Below are positions 48,419-59,248 of a DNA stretch of 64,000 nt, in pieces. How positions within the stretch are numbered: the first letter of the stretch is position 1; the number at the start of each line of letters is the position of its first letter. The position numbers and the translations under genes were made by a program. Under the pieces are notes generated by a model, which saw nothing but the letters and a program-made list of their open reading frames with translations, ran no database searches and was not told where the DNA came from. The DNA is from Thalassia testudinum (Eukaryota; Streptophyta; Magnoliopsida; Alismatales; Hydrocharitaceae). The stretch covers positions 8,972,001 to 9,036,000 of the forward strand of contig JAZHRO010000063.1 of the NCBI GenBank assembly GCA_037157565.1, written 5' to 3'.

Positions 48419-48655
48419 GGTAGACTTAAGAGGTCAAGGTCCCCATTCTGGTCTACCTGGAATCTCAGTGACAAGAGAGGTCGAGTGGGGGAAACCCTGT
48501 AACCCGTGGGGACGCTCTACCATGTAGGGGTCTTTGCGGGACTCTCCCTCTCTGGCTGCCCAGGTAATTCTTAGGTGGAAAATCTTCTGATCCAGGGGTC
48601 CATCCGCCCCGAACCTCCATAGTCATTCAAACGTCTTTGGGTGTCTTAATTGGGT
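48419..48655 (+). promoter_or_regulatory. Conserved leader block of D
   Basis: It is nearly collinear with A and B (AGGTCGAGTGGGGGAAACCC, CTCTACCATGTAGGGGTC, GGCTGCCCAG|GTAATTC). It ends at TGGGTGTCTTAATTGGGTC, after which similarity to A and B stops and D's own sequence starts. Confidence 0.7.
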
Positions 48656-48861
48656 CAAAAACATCTGCAGTCCCTCATCTTTTCTCTTTAGAGCACACAC
48701 ACATTTTCAGTGGGACTCGTTATTCAGATCTGATCGCTTCATAACTTGATTCTACATCTTGATTCAAACTCTGATTCTACATCTGGATTCCACCACCTGA
48801 TCCAAATATGCAGCCAAACCACCTAGGACTACCATTCGAGAAACCTGAATATTAGAGATCC

Positions 48862-50460
48862 ATGAGAGATAAAATGATTGAGGATGCCATGAAATTTTAT
48901 GAAAATGAAGAAACCTCAACACTAGTAGGAAACATTCAGGTTGATGTCCCAACAACCACAACCTTTATCATAACTTGTGCCCAAGTACTATTAGCAGAAG
49001 CCACAAAAGGATCAACCCGTGACTTGCTCATTACTGCATACATTGAGATAGAAAAACTGCACAATATTGAATACCTTCAATGTATGACAAATCCTCGACT
49101 TTGGAAGCAACACCAAGATAGTCTTGAAAAATGGGAAGAGATACTGAGATTAGTAAAACAAGTTATTGACCAGAAATACCCGTATATACCACAAATAGAG
49201 GAGGAACTATCTTGGGACAACATCGAGGATAAATCTGATCTCGGGTTTGAGGCACAAAATGGTTGTGGATTCCCAACCCAAATAGAATACAATGTGTCTG
49301 ATATTGAAGAAGGTTGGGAAGCTCCAAATGCAGGAAAATACCATGATGAGCCCATTCTAGAAATCCAAAACTCCTACAAGAATGAGAGTAGAACTGAACC
49401 TCTCGAGGGTATAAATTTCATCCCTTATTCTAATAAGGTGACCCTCGAAGGTTATTCAGACCTAGATTCTCGTAATTCAACCCACATCCTAAGCCTAGAA
49501 CCTAGATCGGAAACATATTTTGAAGATTTCAAGGCCCCATATGAAGAAGATCAATCTTTCAATGAAGTATATGACTTTGGGCCTCAATTTGATGAATATC
49601 CCTCGCCAACATCCTCAGAGGAACTAATCAATTTTTCGGAAGTCATGCCAATCTATGACACAGAAACCGAGGAGTTGGACGAGTGGGGTTTCGATTGGGT
49701 CTGCCCTACTAACTTTGAACCTGAGCCTCTACCAGATAAGGATACCTTTTTAAGCTCAGAATTCACATTTAGGCTAGACCCCAGTCAGGCTGCTGAATCT
49801 ACAACATATGATTTATTCTATGGTGGAACTCATGATCTGGAATCTCATTCAAATTTTGATTTTTGTAAACTCTCCGACGATTTTGAATCTGACCATAACA
49901 TCGGAGAAAATCTGCGTCCTGATTATAACAAGCCAATTTTCTTTGAAGCCACCTGCTCCACATATACAGAACCAATCAAAACCCGTTCTCTACCCCGACC
50001 CGCAACCAGACTCAATTTCTATTCCGATTCACCTCTCACTGAGCCGTTTGTAGATGGTTCAACTCCATATCTATACCGGGTATCGGGCATTGATCAGACC
50101 AAAAATCAGGAGACATCATTCTGTGATCACCCCTGTAGCGATTCCACACCTTACATTGATTATTTTTTGGAACCCTACTCTGACCAGGCTGACTCGACTC
50201 AGCCTGAACCTGAGTTTCCACTTCCATATCCATCAGAACTTCATTGCATATGGTGGGTTCCACATTTGTTGATCTACATCTATCAACCCACCAGACTTAT
50301 TAGGTTTGGGCTGCATCATCAGCCCACTAATCTTAACAAGCACCTGGTTGGACCAACCAGGCTCTTAATTAAGGTGCTTATTTTCCAAAACTCTGCTGAT
50401 TTAACCACTCCCTCTCCACCCCATTTTCTGGTCGCTGAAGGCATTAAATTTAGCACTTAA
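48862..50460 (+). CDS. Unknown 532-residue protein of element D
   Basis: A single open frame occupies the place of gag-pol. I recognise no domain: there is no capsid signature, protease DxG, RT, integrase or CCHC. Residues 1-110 look helical (MIEDAMKFYENEE, LLITAYIEIEKLHNIEYL, WEEILRLVKQVIDQKYP). Residues 110-455 are acidic and rich in Ser, Pro, Tyr and Asn, likely disordered. Residues 459-532 turn aromatic and basic (CIWWVPHLLIYIYQPTRL), where the DNA is dense in inverted repeats. An upstream in-frame ATG at 48808 is cut off by a TAG at 48853, so the original protein may have had 18 more residues. The stop overlaps the conserved ACGGG hairpin. It could be a highly diverged gag, a captured gene, or a noncoding frame kept open by chance; length argues against chance. 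Confidence 0.65.
   Translation: MRDKMIEDAMKFYENEETSTLVGNIQVDVPTTTTFIITCAQVLLAEATKGSTRDLLITAYIEIEKLHNIEYLQCMTNPRLWKQHQDSLEKWEEILRLVKQVIDQKYPYIPQIEEELSWDNIEDKSDLGFEAQNGCGFPTQIEYNVSDIEEGWEAPNAGKYHDEPILEIQNSYKNESRTEPLEGINFIPYSNKVTLEGYSDLDSRNSTHILSLEPRSETYFEDFKAPYEEDQSFNEVYDFGPQFDEYPSPTSSEELINFSEVMPIYDTETEELDEWGFDWVCPTNFEPEPLPDKDTFLSSEFTFRLDPSQAAESTTYDLFYGGTHDLESHSNFDFCKLSDDFESDHNIGENLRPDYNKPIFFEATCSTYTEPIKTRSLPRPATRLNFYSDSPLTEPFVDGSTPYLYRVSGIDQTKNQETSFCDHPCSDSTPYIDYFLEPYSDQADSTQPEPEFPLPYPSELHCIWWVPHLLIYIYQPTRLIRFGLHHQPTNLNKHLVGPTRLLIKVLIFQNSADLTTPSPPHFLVAEGIKFST
50251..50379 (+). other. Cluster of perfect inverted repeats at the 3' end of D's ORF
   Basis: TGGTGGGTT (50251) pairs with AACCCACCA (50285-50293), or alternatively GTTGAT pairs with ATCAAC at 50268-50287. 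TGGGCTG-CATCAT-CAGCCCA lies at 50307-50326. CCTGGTTGG-A-CCAACCAGG lies at 50343-50361. AAGCACC pairs with GGTGCTT (50338-50379) around the last one. Confidence 0.6.
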
Positions 50461-50475
50461 CGGGAGGCAACCCGT
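50460..50475 (+). other. Conserved 3' hairpin of D
   Basis: ACGGG-AGGCAA-CCCGT overlaps the last base of the ORF stop codon and follows TTTAGCACTTA. Confidence 0.75.
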
Positions 50476-50677
50476 CATCCCAAAAATAGAGACCCGTCTG
50501 ATTATCCGTCTGTACTCCACATCCATTGCACCTTGAGTTCATCCTTAGATAGTTGATCCCGCCTCTGGTACACGTATCAGAGCTTGAAATCATCCGCATC
50601 AGTCATTTTCGACCCATTCACCCACCCGATGTATCCTGTTCTAAGTCCCTGACCTCAACTTTCACACCCTCCGTTTA

Positions 50678-50720
50678 CAATGAGGACATTGCAAAACTTA
50701 GGCATGGGGAGGTGATAAAG
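50678..50720 (+). promoter_or_regulatory. CAATG hairpin and upstream polypurine-like tract of D
   Basis: CAATG-AGGA-CATTG (50678-50691), then AGGCATGGGGAGGTGATAAAG, a copy of the tract at 52037-52049. Confidence 0.7.
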
Positions 50721-51457
50721 TGCATACATACATAACTAAGAAAAAGTCAGGAGTCTCACACACAAAAAATTTTTGCATATGTCAAAAACACAAAAAAATT
50801 GAAAAATTATGAAAAAGAACAAAAAACAATGGGGGAGGGAGGAAATTTTGTGAACCACATATTCATAAGGAGAAAAAGAGCAAAAAGGACAAAAAGGAGC
50901 ACAAAATGAAAAAGAAAAAGAAATAGTCATTAGTAAAAGATTAAGGAATTAACTGAAGTTCTAGACCAGATCAAGAAAAGAAATAAAAGAAAAGTGCTAA
51001 GGAGACATAACAAGAGATTAGCAGGAACGCTGATCTTAGGCCTCTTAGGCTAGATTCTTAAGCTTAAAAATTCACGTATCCGCTAAAATCTGGATATCCT
51101 CAAGAGGTTGGGGAAAATGCGAAGCTTAAGTATTAGGTCTAAGGCTTAGGAAGTATTTGGCCTCGTTAACTGACCTCCAGTTTGTGGGATTCAGTAACAT
51201 AAGCACCCCAAATTCACACACAGTCTGGTTCAGTGCACATAAATATCAAAATCATGCAAAAGAGTTTAATGTTCTGAAAAAGTCACCTAGATTAGGAGCG
51301 GCCAATTAACACAAATTGATTTGGACGAGTTCCCAGCGCAGAGAGGCGGGAAATTTCCCTCGAAGATGCGTAACAACATATCGTCTCCTCGGTGCTTGTC
51401 TCTTAGGATATTTAAATATCCTACTAGGGGCATGTAAGCACTCTGCTGGTTCAGATA

Positions 51458-51606
51458 CCATGGGCGACATTATCACGAAATGTCGATTGCCAGGGTCTGA
51501 ATTCGGCCACGGAACGCCATGGGCGGGATTATCTCGAAATCTCGAAAGCTAGGGTTCTGGGGGTTGGCATGGGTGGGATTATCTCGAAATCTCGAAAGCC
51601 AGGGAC
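51458..51606 (+). repeat. Tandem ~50-59 bp repeats in D 3' region
   Basis: Units start CCATGGG at 51458 and 51517 and CATGGG at 51568, with ATTATCTCGAAATCTCGAAA inside. Homologous to the arrays in A and B. Confidence 0.8.
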
Positions 51607-52036
51607 CCTTGAGGATTGATGATGGGGACGAGGAATCTGATACAGACCGTGTTGAGAAGCTAATCCGAAGCTAGAAATAAAAAGAAAAGAGAGAGAAAAG
51701 CTCTCCAAACAAATAAATCTTCTATCTCTCTCTTACAAAAACGCACTGCAAACTGAACTTAGGCTAAAAATGTCTCAAGCACGGGTGCTTTAACCGCGGA
51801 GTCCAACAAACCCTAGGTTAGTTTTTGTGGGCATTAGAAACCTTTGCGGAGGACTGAGGCTAAAGCAGAACAGGTCCGAATTTTGGTTGGTACTTGATTA
51901 CCTCTAGTCCTATTGTCGACATTCCTACCTAATCCCAAAAGAAAAGGAGAAGCACTTATCATGATTGTTGACAGACACTCAGGGTCTAGAACAGAAGTTA
52001 AAACCTTGAAATTTTGCTAAGGGACTAACAAAAGCT

Positions 52037-52049
52037 AGGCATGGGGGTA
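52037..52049 (+). promoter_or_regulatory. Polypurine tract of D
   Basis: AGGCATGGGGGTA directly precedes TGATGAG of the 3' LTR. Confidence 0.85.
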
Positions 52050-54784
52050 TGATGAGAGCCTCATCATGAGCCATAACTAGCTCATTTTGACCCAATAAAG
52101 AAGATAAAAGCTCCTACATAACCTAGTAGAAGGCCTAAATGAAGGAATAAGTGTTCTAAGAAGAAAATATGAAATAAAGGTTAAAACTGTAATTTGCAGT
52201 ACATAAACGGGATTTCTCAGAGGCAAAACATAGGTCAAATGGTCTAAATGAGATAAAAAGTGGGTTGATTTAATCAGAAATGGGTTCATGTGCAATTTAG
52301 GAATTAAATGACATTTGGTAACCCTAAAACATACCTGCTTAAATCAACAAGGTTTCGGATAGGATAAAAATCAAGTAAACCCTCCAAAAATCATGGAAAA
52401 ATATCCTCTAGGGTTTAGAACACTTAGTTTGGCCTTTGGAACCCAGTTTGACCTAGATTAGGGTCCTAGTTCATCAATTAACCTAATTTGGGGTTTTATG
52501 CAAAATGTCTAGTCAAACGAGGTCAAACCTAAAATGCAACTTCACCATTGGATTCCTTAGGTCCAAATTAGGTTTTTACCAAAATTTGGACCTAAGGGGA
52601 GGTCATCTTGACCTACTTTGCAATTTAGTACACCCAAATCACAATTTGGTCCCTATCTTTTGAAAATCATCGCAGAGAGCCCCCTAACTTCCTCACCAAC
52701 CTTGCAATCAGGTCCTTCCACCATTATTGGGGTAGAATCCTTCTCCGGCAAGGATTAGAGAGGGAATACTCTCTGATTCCTCAGAGATCCCCTCCCAGAA
52801 ATGGTAGGGAGATTCTCTGAGGAATTCCCTTCCATCTAAGGCCAATCATGATCCCTGGTGTGAACCCAATCTCTCATGCGAACGCACGAGGGATTTGGGT
52901 ATCCACCCTCTTTCCTTCTCCGGCGAGCCGGCAGAGGTAATGGCGTGCCCTCCACGCTTTGAAAGCACGACCCAGTGCCTATAAAAGAACCTCCAAACCC
53001 GGCTGCCCAATTTCAGCTTGATTTGGCCGAGCTTCCACCTCCAATTCGTCTCTTCCTTCCCGGCCAAAGTACCCAGCAAGCTCCAGCGATCCCCCTCCCC
53101 TCCCTCTTCGCTTTGCCACAAAACCAGTGGCAGAGTCATCTTCTTGATTCTCCGCTGCGTCGCACAATAACCGCGCACGCCGCCTCAGCCCCGTCGTCAC
53201 CGCCGTCTTCCTCCACCGTGCAGCTTCTTCTCCGGCGACAGCAGGTACAGCTGTCTGCCTCTCCATCCCCCTTCATCCCTGTAGTTAGGCTTAATACATT
53301 CTCCATCTTCCCCTCTCTCTTTTCCCCCTTTTATTTCATTTAATTGCTCTTCGACCGTCGCTGACCACCTCCGACCGACCTCCGGCAAGCTGCCCCCACC
53401 ATTCCACCCCTCCACACGGCTCACCAACCGTCTCATAAGCTCCGCCTCACCGCAAGGAACAACCTCCACCCATCCACCATCCCTCTACGCCTCCACCACA
53501 GTCCCCTAAACTCACCCACACCTTCGGCCATAGGTTGACCTAGGCACGCATGCCTAGGCCATCCCACGGCCTGCCGCATGGCTCACCACCTTCGCCGTGC
53601 CACGACAAAGGTGCCCAGCTGGTCTGATTAGGCCAATAGGCCATATTTGTGTTTGACAGGATTCCAACCCCTGCCGCCATTGACGGTTGGAGTAGCTCCA
53701 AGCTTCAGCAGCTCCAGGCGTCAGGTTCTCCAATCTTCAGGTGCAGCATACTCGGGACAGTAGTGCGAAGCATCTAAGTCCAGCAAGGAGTGCAGCAACG
53801 TCCGCAGCTGTGGCGATTGCACGAAGGCTCTACGGGTGCACGTGGGAGTGGGGCAGAACTAATAGTCCCACATCGGCGAAACGTGAAGTGCAGGTATACT
53901 TTAAATTGTTTTTATGATATTGCCTCGTTGCCTCCGAACGCACAGGGGTGAGGTCCCTCACCTTATCCCATGCTCGCCTCGTCCACGGTTTCACCTCGCG
54001 GATCTGGTGGGCTCCGACCTGACCCAATCTGAGCATACCTCGTGCATCACCCATCTACCGGTGCGCCTGGTCCTGGGTGCGAAATCTGACCCGATTACCC
54101 GTGGCTCTGGAAGAGCATCCTACGAGTGCTTTGTAGAGAGAGAGAGACGTTCGGGTAGAGGGACAGGGTAGGTTTTGCTTTCCCGTTGTGCAGGAAGGCT
54201 GAGCATTGAGGAGAAGAGACTTAGTCGCAAGGAGAAAAAGAAGAAGAAGCAGAAGAAGAGGCTGAGTGAAGAAGAGAAGAGAGAAAGAAGAAGGAAGGAC
54301 TACAGAGAGAAAGAAGCAAAGGCAGGAAGAAGAACAGAAGACCAAGGTAGAGAAGAAGCCTTCGCAGAGACAGAAGAGAAAGAAGAAGAAGACAGAAGAG
54401 AGAAAAAGCAAAGACAAGGAAGGAGAAGAAGTCTTCGCAGAAGAGAGAAAGAAGAAGAAAGGAAGAGAGACTGCAGAGAAAGAAGAAGAAAGCAAAAGAA
54501 AAAGGGAAAACACTTTTAAGACGTCTGATCACAAGATCAGACGTCCAATTTTACTCTTTTGTCATAATTACTTTTTAAACCGCATACATTCATATTTGAA
54601 TTCAAGTTTTGAGTAAATTAGAGTGTTCAATTACTTTTGAGATTAGTAGTAAATTCCGATTGCTCCTTCTGTTCGACATCGGATACTCCGATTTTCGAGT
54701 AATAAAAATCTTTATTTGTTTTGAACGCTTTTTCGACTATACTACAACGTGTTATCTTTTAAAACCCGATCGAGCGTTTAAACA
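52050..54784 (+). repeat. D 3' LTR (2735 bp)
   Basis: TATAAAAG (52980-52987) lies 930 bases in and is intact here. A putative intron runs from 53245 to 53659 (415 bases). The purine tract is at 54190-54515. A perfect hairpin GACGTCTGAT-CACAAG-ATCAGACGTC lies at 54520-54545, and AATAAA at 54701-54706. It ends TTTAAACA, then TSD CCTCT. Confidence 0.9.
52980..52987 (+). promoter_or_regulatory. TATA box of D 3' LTR
   Basis: TATAAAAG. The 5' LTR copy at 45795 has one A-to-G change (TATAGAAG). Confidence 0.65.
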
Positions 54785-54789
54785 CCTCT

Positions 54790-57772
54790 CCTCCCACAAA
54801 CGAGTGCCCAGCTTGCACTGCTGCAGTTCTTCCAGCAACCAGCATCCCTCTTCCTGAGACCACAGACTGCTAACTGTGGCTTCCTTATCTGCAGCAGCAT
54901 CATACACCCTCGGATAAACCACTTTCTGCAGGCCTAGTCATACCATCGCTCATTCCATAAGCTGAAGCCTCTGCCATCTTCGAGCTTGGGTTGCAGCAGA
55001 TGCCAATAGCTGGTGACTGCAGAAATCACTGACCGCCAGAAGGGAGAAGGTTTCTTTGGCTGAAGCCTTTGTAAACTGCTGTTAGATCCACCATAGCAGT
55101 CCCTGATCAGGTCCTCCATCAGCCCCTCCTTGCCATCCAGAATCCTGATGGCCCATTTCAGTAACAAGGCCTCATTGAATTCTTTAAGAGCTTTAATTCC
55201 CAACCCCCCAATCTCCTTAGGTCTGCAGATACAACTCCATTTGATGGGCTGCATGAATCCGCCCTCATGACCTGCACCCTTCCAGAAGAATCTCTTCCGC
55301 ATAGTATCCAATCTCTTCCAAATACATTTAGGGGCCTTAAAAATGCTGAAGTAGAACATCGGTATGGCTGTTATGACTGAATTGAGTAGGATTAATCTTC
55401 CACCTTTGGAAAGGAATCTACTACTCCAGCCCTTCAGTTTACTAGACACCCTCTCAAAAGGGACATTCCAATATGATTTTTTCAGTTTTGTGGCCCTTAA
55501 AGGCAGACCAAGGTATCTCAGTGGCAATTTAGCACGGGGTGACCCCAAAACACCCTCCAACTCCCTCTACTCCTGTTCACTCATGCCAAAGCAAATCAAT
55601 ATCGATTTATCCTTGTTCAAACATAAGCTTGAAATGTCACCAAAAATTTTTACTAGTAACCCCAGAGCATGTGCATCAGACCTGGATCCTTCAACAAAAA
55701 ATATCATGTCGTCTGCATATTGTAAAATGGGGGCCAGGTTTCCCCTGTTAGACAGTGAGTACCCTTTAATAATACCCACCTCAACCAATTTGTAAGCATA
55801 CCTTGCCAGCCCGTCCACTGCAAGGTTGAAGATCAATGGGGCTAGGGGACATCCTTGTCTAACCCCCCGCTGAGGTTGGATCCATGCCCCACATGGCTTT
55901 CCATTGACCAAAGGCGAGAAAGAAGTCGTAGTGATACATCATTTCATCCATTGGATCCAAAGAGGGGGAAATCCTCTTCTTCTAAAAATCTCCCACAGGT
56001 ACGACCAAGAGATCGAACCATAGGCCTTCTGGAAATCCACTTTCCACATGAATGCCTTGCACTTCCTTCGATGCCATCCATTAACCATTTCCTGAGATAA
56101 TATGAAGGATTCTTGAAGAGATCCATGGGCAAAAAGGCAGCCTGCACTGGATGAATCAGATCCTGTAGGACAACTCTCAGCCTATTAGCCAAGGTCTTGC
56201 TTATGATAAGGTAGATGGAATTTGAGAGGGAAGTCGGCCTGAACTTAGAGAAGTGCTCTACCCCCATTAATTTACGCAAAAGAAACAGGTAAGACTTGTT
56301 AAGCCTCTCAAAACCCGCATTCCCCACCTCAAATTCTCTGATAACATCCATCACCTCCTTACCCACCACACCCCACATCTCCTTGTAAAAGAAACCTGTA
56401 CTCCATCAGGGCCTGGAGAGCATTCCACATTTAGTTCACTGATTGCTTGCAAGGTCTCCTGTTCAGTAATAGGTGCCGTCAAGTGCCCAGCCTGTTCACT
56501 CGACACCCTAGGACCCTCATTTCCTGCCATTCTCCAATTCCCCCTCTTAGATGCCCGAGATGCCTCTCTAAAATATTTGATGGCTTCAGATTTAATCTCC
56601 TGATCAGAAGAGACCCTATGTCCACCACACTGAATAGAGGAAATGAAATTAGCACATCTCCGAGAACTAGCTGCAAGATGAAAAAACTTTGTATTGGCAT
56701 CCCTCTCCTTAAGCCACAGCTGCCTGGATCTCTCCCTCCAATCAATTTCTTGTTTTAAATCTTCATCAAGAACCACACCCTGCCACATTTTTCTTTCAGC
56801 CAACTCATCTTCAGACAACCGGCTAGCTTCTTCCTTGGAGTCCAGCTCTTGAATTTTACTCAGCGCTTCCCTTCTCCTCTGTCCCCTCAGCATCCCAACA
56901 GTAGATCCATATTCTTTCAAGATCATGCGCAAACCAGCCAACTTGGTTGACAACCTGACTGTGGCAGATTCCTGGACCTCTTTGGCTCTCCACCAAGAGC
57001 TGATCATCTGGTAAAAACCCGATTCATACAGCCATGAGCGTTTCATTTTGAAGTAGGATCCAACTTGGTTTTCTTCGCCACTGTCCCATACCAACGGGGT
57101 ATGATCTAAAAAGGGTCGGCCCAACCCACTCACATTCGACAATTGAAATCTAACAAGGATGTCCACATTCCCGAAGAATCTATCCAGCTTGGAAGCCAGC
57201 CCATTCCCATTGCGTCAAGTAAATTCCACACCTGAGGAAGGATATTCATTCAACTGTAGAGATTGAACCATCATTTGAAACCCAATACCCGAACTGTCCA
57301 TGTTGCCATTTGGCCTGTCAGCCCATGTTAACACACAATTAAAGTCGCTATCCGTCAGCCACATTCCCCCCTACACCAAATCAGCCACCGTAGAAAACTC
57401 CTCCCACAGCTCCTGCCTGGAAGATGCATTACAAGGACCATATACTCCAGTAATCCAAATATATTCCTGCCCCTGTTGAATTTGAAATTTGCATGTCAGC
57501 ATATGTCTGGCTTTGTGAGCCTCCAAACACTGAGCCCACCTCTTCCTCCACCAAATAGCAATGCCACCCGACCTCCCATTTGCATCAGTCTTCACACAAT
57601 CATTCATCCCTGAGGCTATCAAATCAGACCACAGCCTATCAGAGTTACCTTCAATGTGTGTCTCTTGAATGAGCGCACAATCGTTTCCCCATTCTCTCAA
57701 ATATCTCATCAAGGATGCCCTCCAGCTTTTATCGTGCAACCCACGCATGTTCCAAGTGAGTATCCTCATCAA
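54790..57772 (-). pseudogene. LINE ORF2: endonuclease and reverse transcriptase
   Basis: On the minus strand from the ATG at 57772: an apurinic-type endonuclease (NMRGL, IQETH, GRSGGIAIWW, TGVYGPC, DSDFN, then DHTPL near 57095) continues as the linker and reverse transcriptase (GVRQGCPLAPLIFN near 55870, YADDM near 55710, LRYLGLPL near 55510). It would nick target DNA and prime reverse transcription there. It is broken by stops (57371, near 57210, 55567, 54934) and frameshifts (near 56370 and 56090). The frame carries on to 54790 and then, beyond element D, at 44865. Confidence 0.9.
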
Positions 57773-58150
57773 TCCTCACTGGATCCCTCTCTCCTGAGGG
57801 AATGGCATTTGCACACTTGCATGACCTTCGCAACCTCATCTTCATCCATCAATATAATAGCCTTTGATTTTCTCTGTCGTAGGCTATACGGTGATCTCCC
57901 CTTGCCATTCTTTGCGTGAGATCCCCCTTTACATTTATGGTCTTCCTTCTCCTACAGGTCCTGTTGATCCTTTACAGACCCGACTGTGCACCCAAATTCC
58001 CTTGCTCCTCACTCTCCACACCAACAGACATTGCATCCCCTGCCATTGTGGGTGACAGTTCTGCCGTTTCCCCTCCGCCCACTTCCTCCTTTTCTTCAAT
58101 CTGAAGCCCCCTCATCTCCCCTTCACAGCAGTCCTTACCAGCCTCGGCAC

Positions 58151-59212
58151 CTAAAGGTTCATCTCCATGAGCCGTGCATAGCTCCTACGCAATCGCCTCC
58201 TCATCAGCTGTAGATCCAAATGACTTAATCGCTTTGCTACAGTATCCCCCACCACAAATTTTAGCCTCACCATCCAGGAGCTTCCACCGCACCTCAAAAT
58301 CAGATTGTCAGGTATAGAACTAGCAATGAAGACATCGACCTTCACACTTAGCAGACGTCCATTCCCCTCCAGCACTCCGACGACCACGTCCTCTGCCACT
58401 GTTGCAAAGCCAGAAATCATCGTCGATACAACCTCCTTTGACCTCAAGTGTAGAGGCAGACCCTCGATCTCTAGTTTTCTCGTCCTGTTCCCCACTCTCT
58501 GGGGTGGTCTCTTCGGCAAGGCTCCGTCGAAAGGAGAAACTAGTCTCCAGATCACCGTGCAGCCATCGTTGCAAGATGTTCGAAACCGCAGCTTCTCGAC
58601 GTCCCCCATACCCAACCCAAAGAGAACAAAGCGTGTATTTGAAAGAAAAGAGATCTACCATGAGTTGGTCGAAAGGGATAGAGAGCTTACCAGGGTGCGA
58701 ACACTCTCTGCCGACGGTCTTTCAGACATAACCTCTCCCACCAACACTCCACGCAAGGCCATCTCCGTAGCTTTGATGTTCTCCGTCATCGGCACCTCCA
58801 CATCAACCACAAGCCCCCTCGGTTCACGCAGAGCTGGGGGCGGAGGTGGAATCTACGCATCCCTAAAATTTAAATTTCCCAAGGGCGGGAAAGGGCGAAA
58901 ACCCCTTGATCCCCCCCACCTTCTACACGAATCCCTTTTGTGTCCGAATCCCCCACATCCCAGACAAACCACGGGGAATAGGCAATTGGTGGCCATGTGT
59001 CCCCACCGCCGGCAACAGAAACACATAACCTTGCCGAGTAGCTTTGTGCCCCTTCTACCAGACCACCTCTCCTCCATCCCCCTTTTGCCGCAAGCCCCAG
59101 ACACCCCCCGCTTTTTCCTCCTCCAGCCCTTAGGTCTCCAAATCTGCCAACCTTCCCCCACCCTACTCCCGCCTGCCATCGCCCTAAGATCGCCTGCCAT
59201 CGTGACAACCAT
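58151..59212 (-). pseudogene. LINE ORF1: zinc-knuckle nucleic-acid-binding protein
   Basis: On the minus strand the frame from 59212 carries two CX2CX4HX4C knuckles (CFCCRRWGHMATNC and CLGCGGFGHKRDSC, about residues 64-95). It stops at 58853, and a frame at 58615-58151 continues with a DUF4283-like region (KLEIEGLPLHL, WMVRLKF). The knuckle-then-DUF4283 order is known from some plant LINE ORF1 proteins that bind the LINE RNA. Frameshifts separate the parts. A 339-codon plus-strand ORF over the same DNA is its antisense shadow. Confidence 0.75.
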
Positions 59213-59248
59213 CTTCCCTCCAAATAAGAAGAATCCACTTTATTATTT

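Larger units (their letters stand above)
44866..54784 (+). mobile_element. Non-autonomous Athila-related element D with an unknown ORF
   Basis: The element is 9.9 kb with TSD CCTCT at 44861-44865 and 54785-54789. LTRs are 44866-47608 and 52050-54784, the primer site 47612-47629 and the polypurine tract 52037-52049. The internal region has the leader block, 3' hairpins and tandem repeats of A and B. Between leader block and hairpin, however, gag-pol is entirely replaced by one 532-codon ORF. It therefore needs proteins in trans. The LTRs differ by about 3% in their first 350 bases by eye. Confidence 0.9.
44230..59235 (-). mobile_element. L1-type LINE inserted in C, itself split by D
   Basis: The 13-bp TSD CACTTTATTATTT is identical at 44217-44229 and 59236-59248. 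The 3' end has a short poly(A) (T run at 44233-44241 on the plus strand). Removing D (44866-54784) and one CCTCT copy leaves about 5.1 kb with ORF1 (zinc knuckles) and ORF2 (endonuclease, RT, C-terminal zinc domain). The ORF2 frame resumes across D's insertion point. The 5' end lies only about 23 bases before the first ORF1 ATG, so it may be slightly 5'-truncated. Confidence 0.9.
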
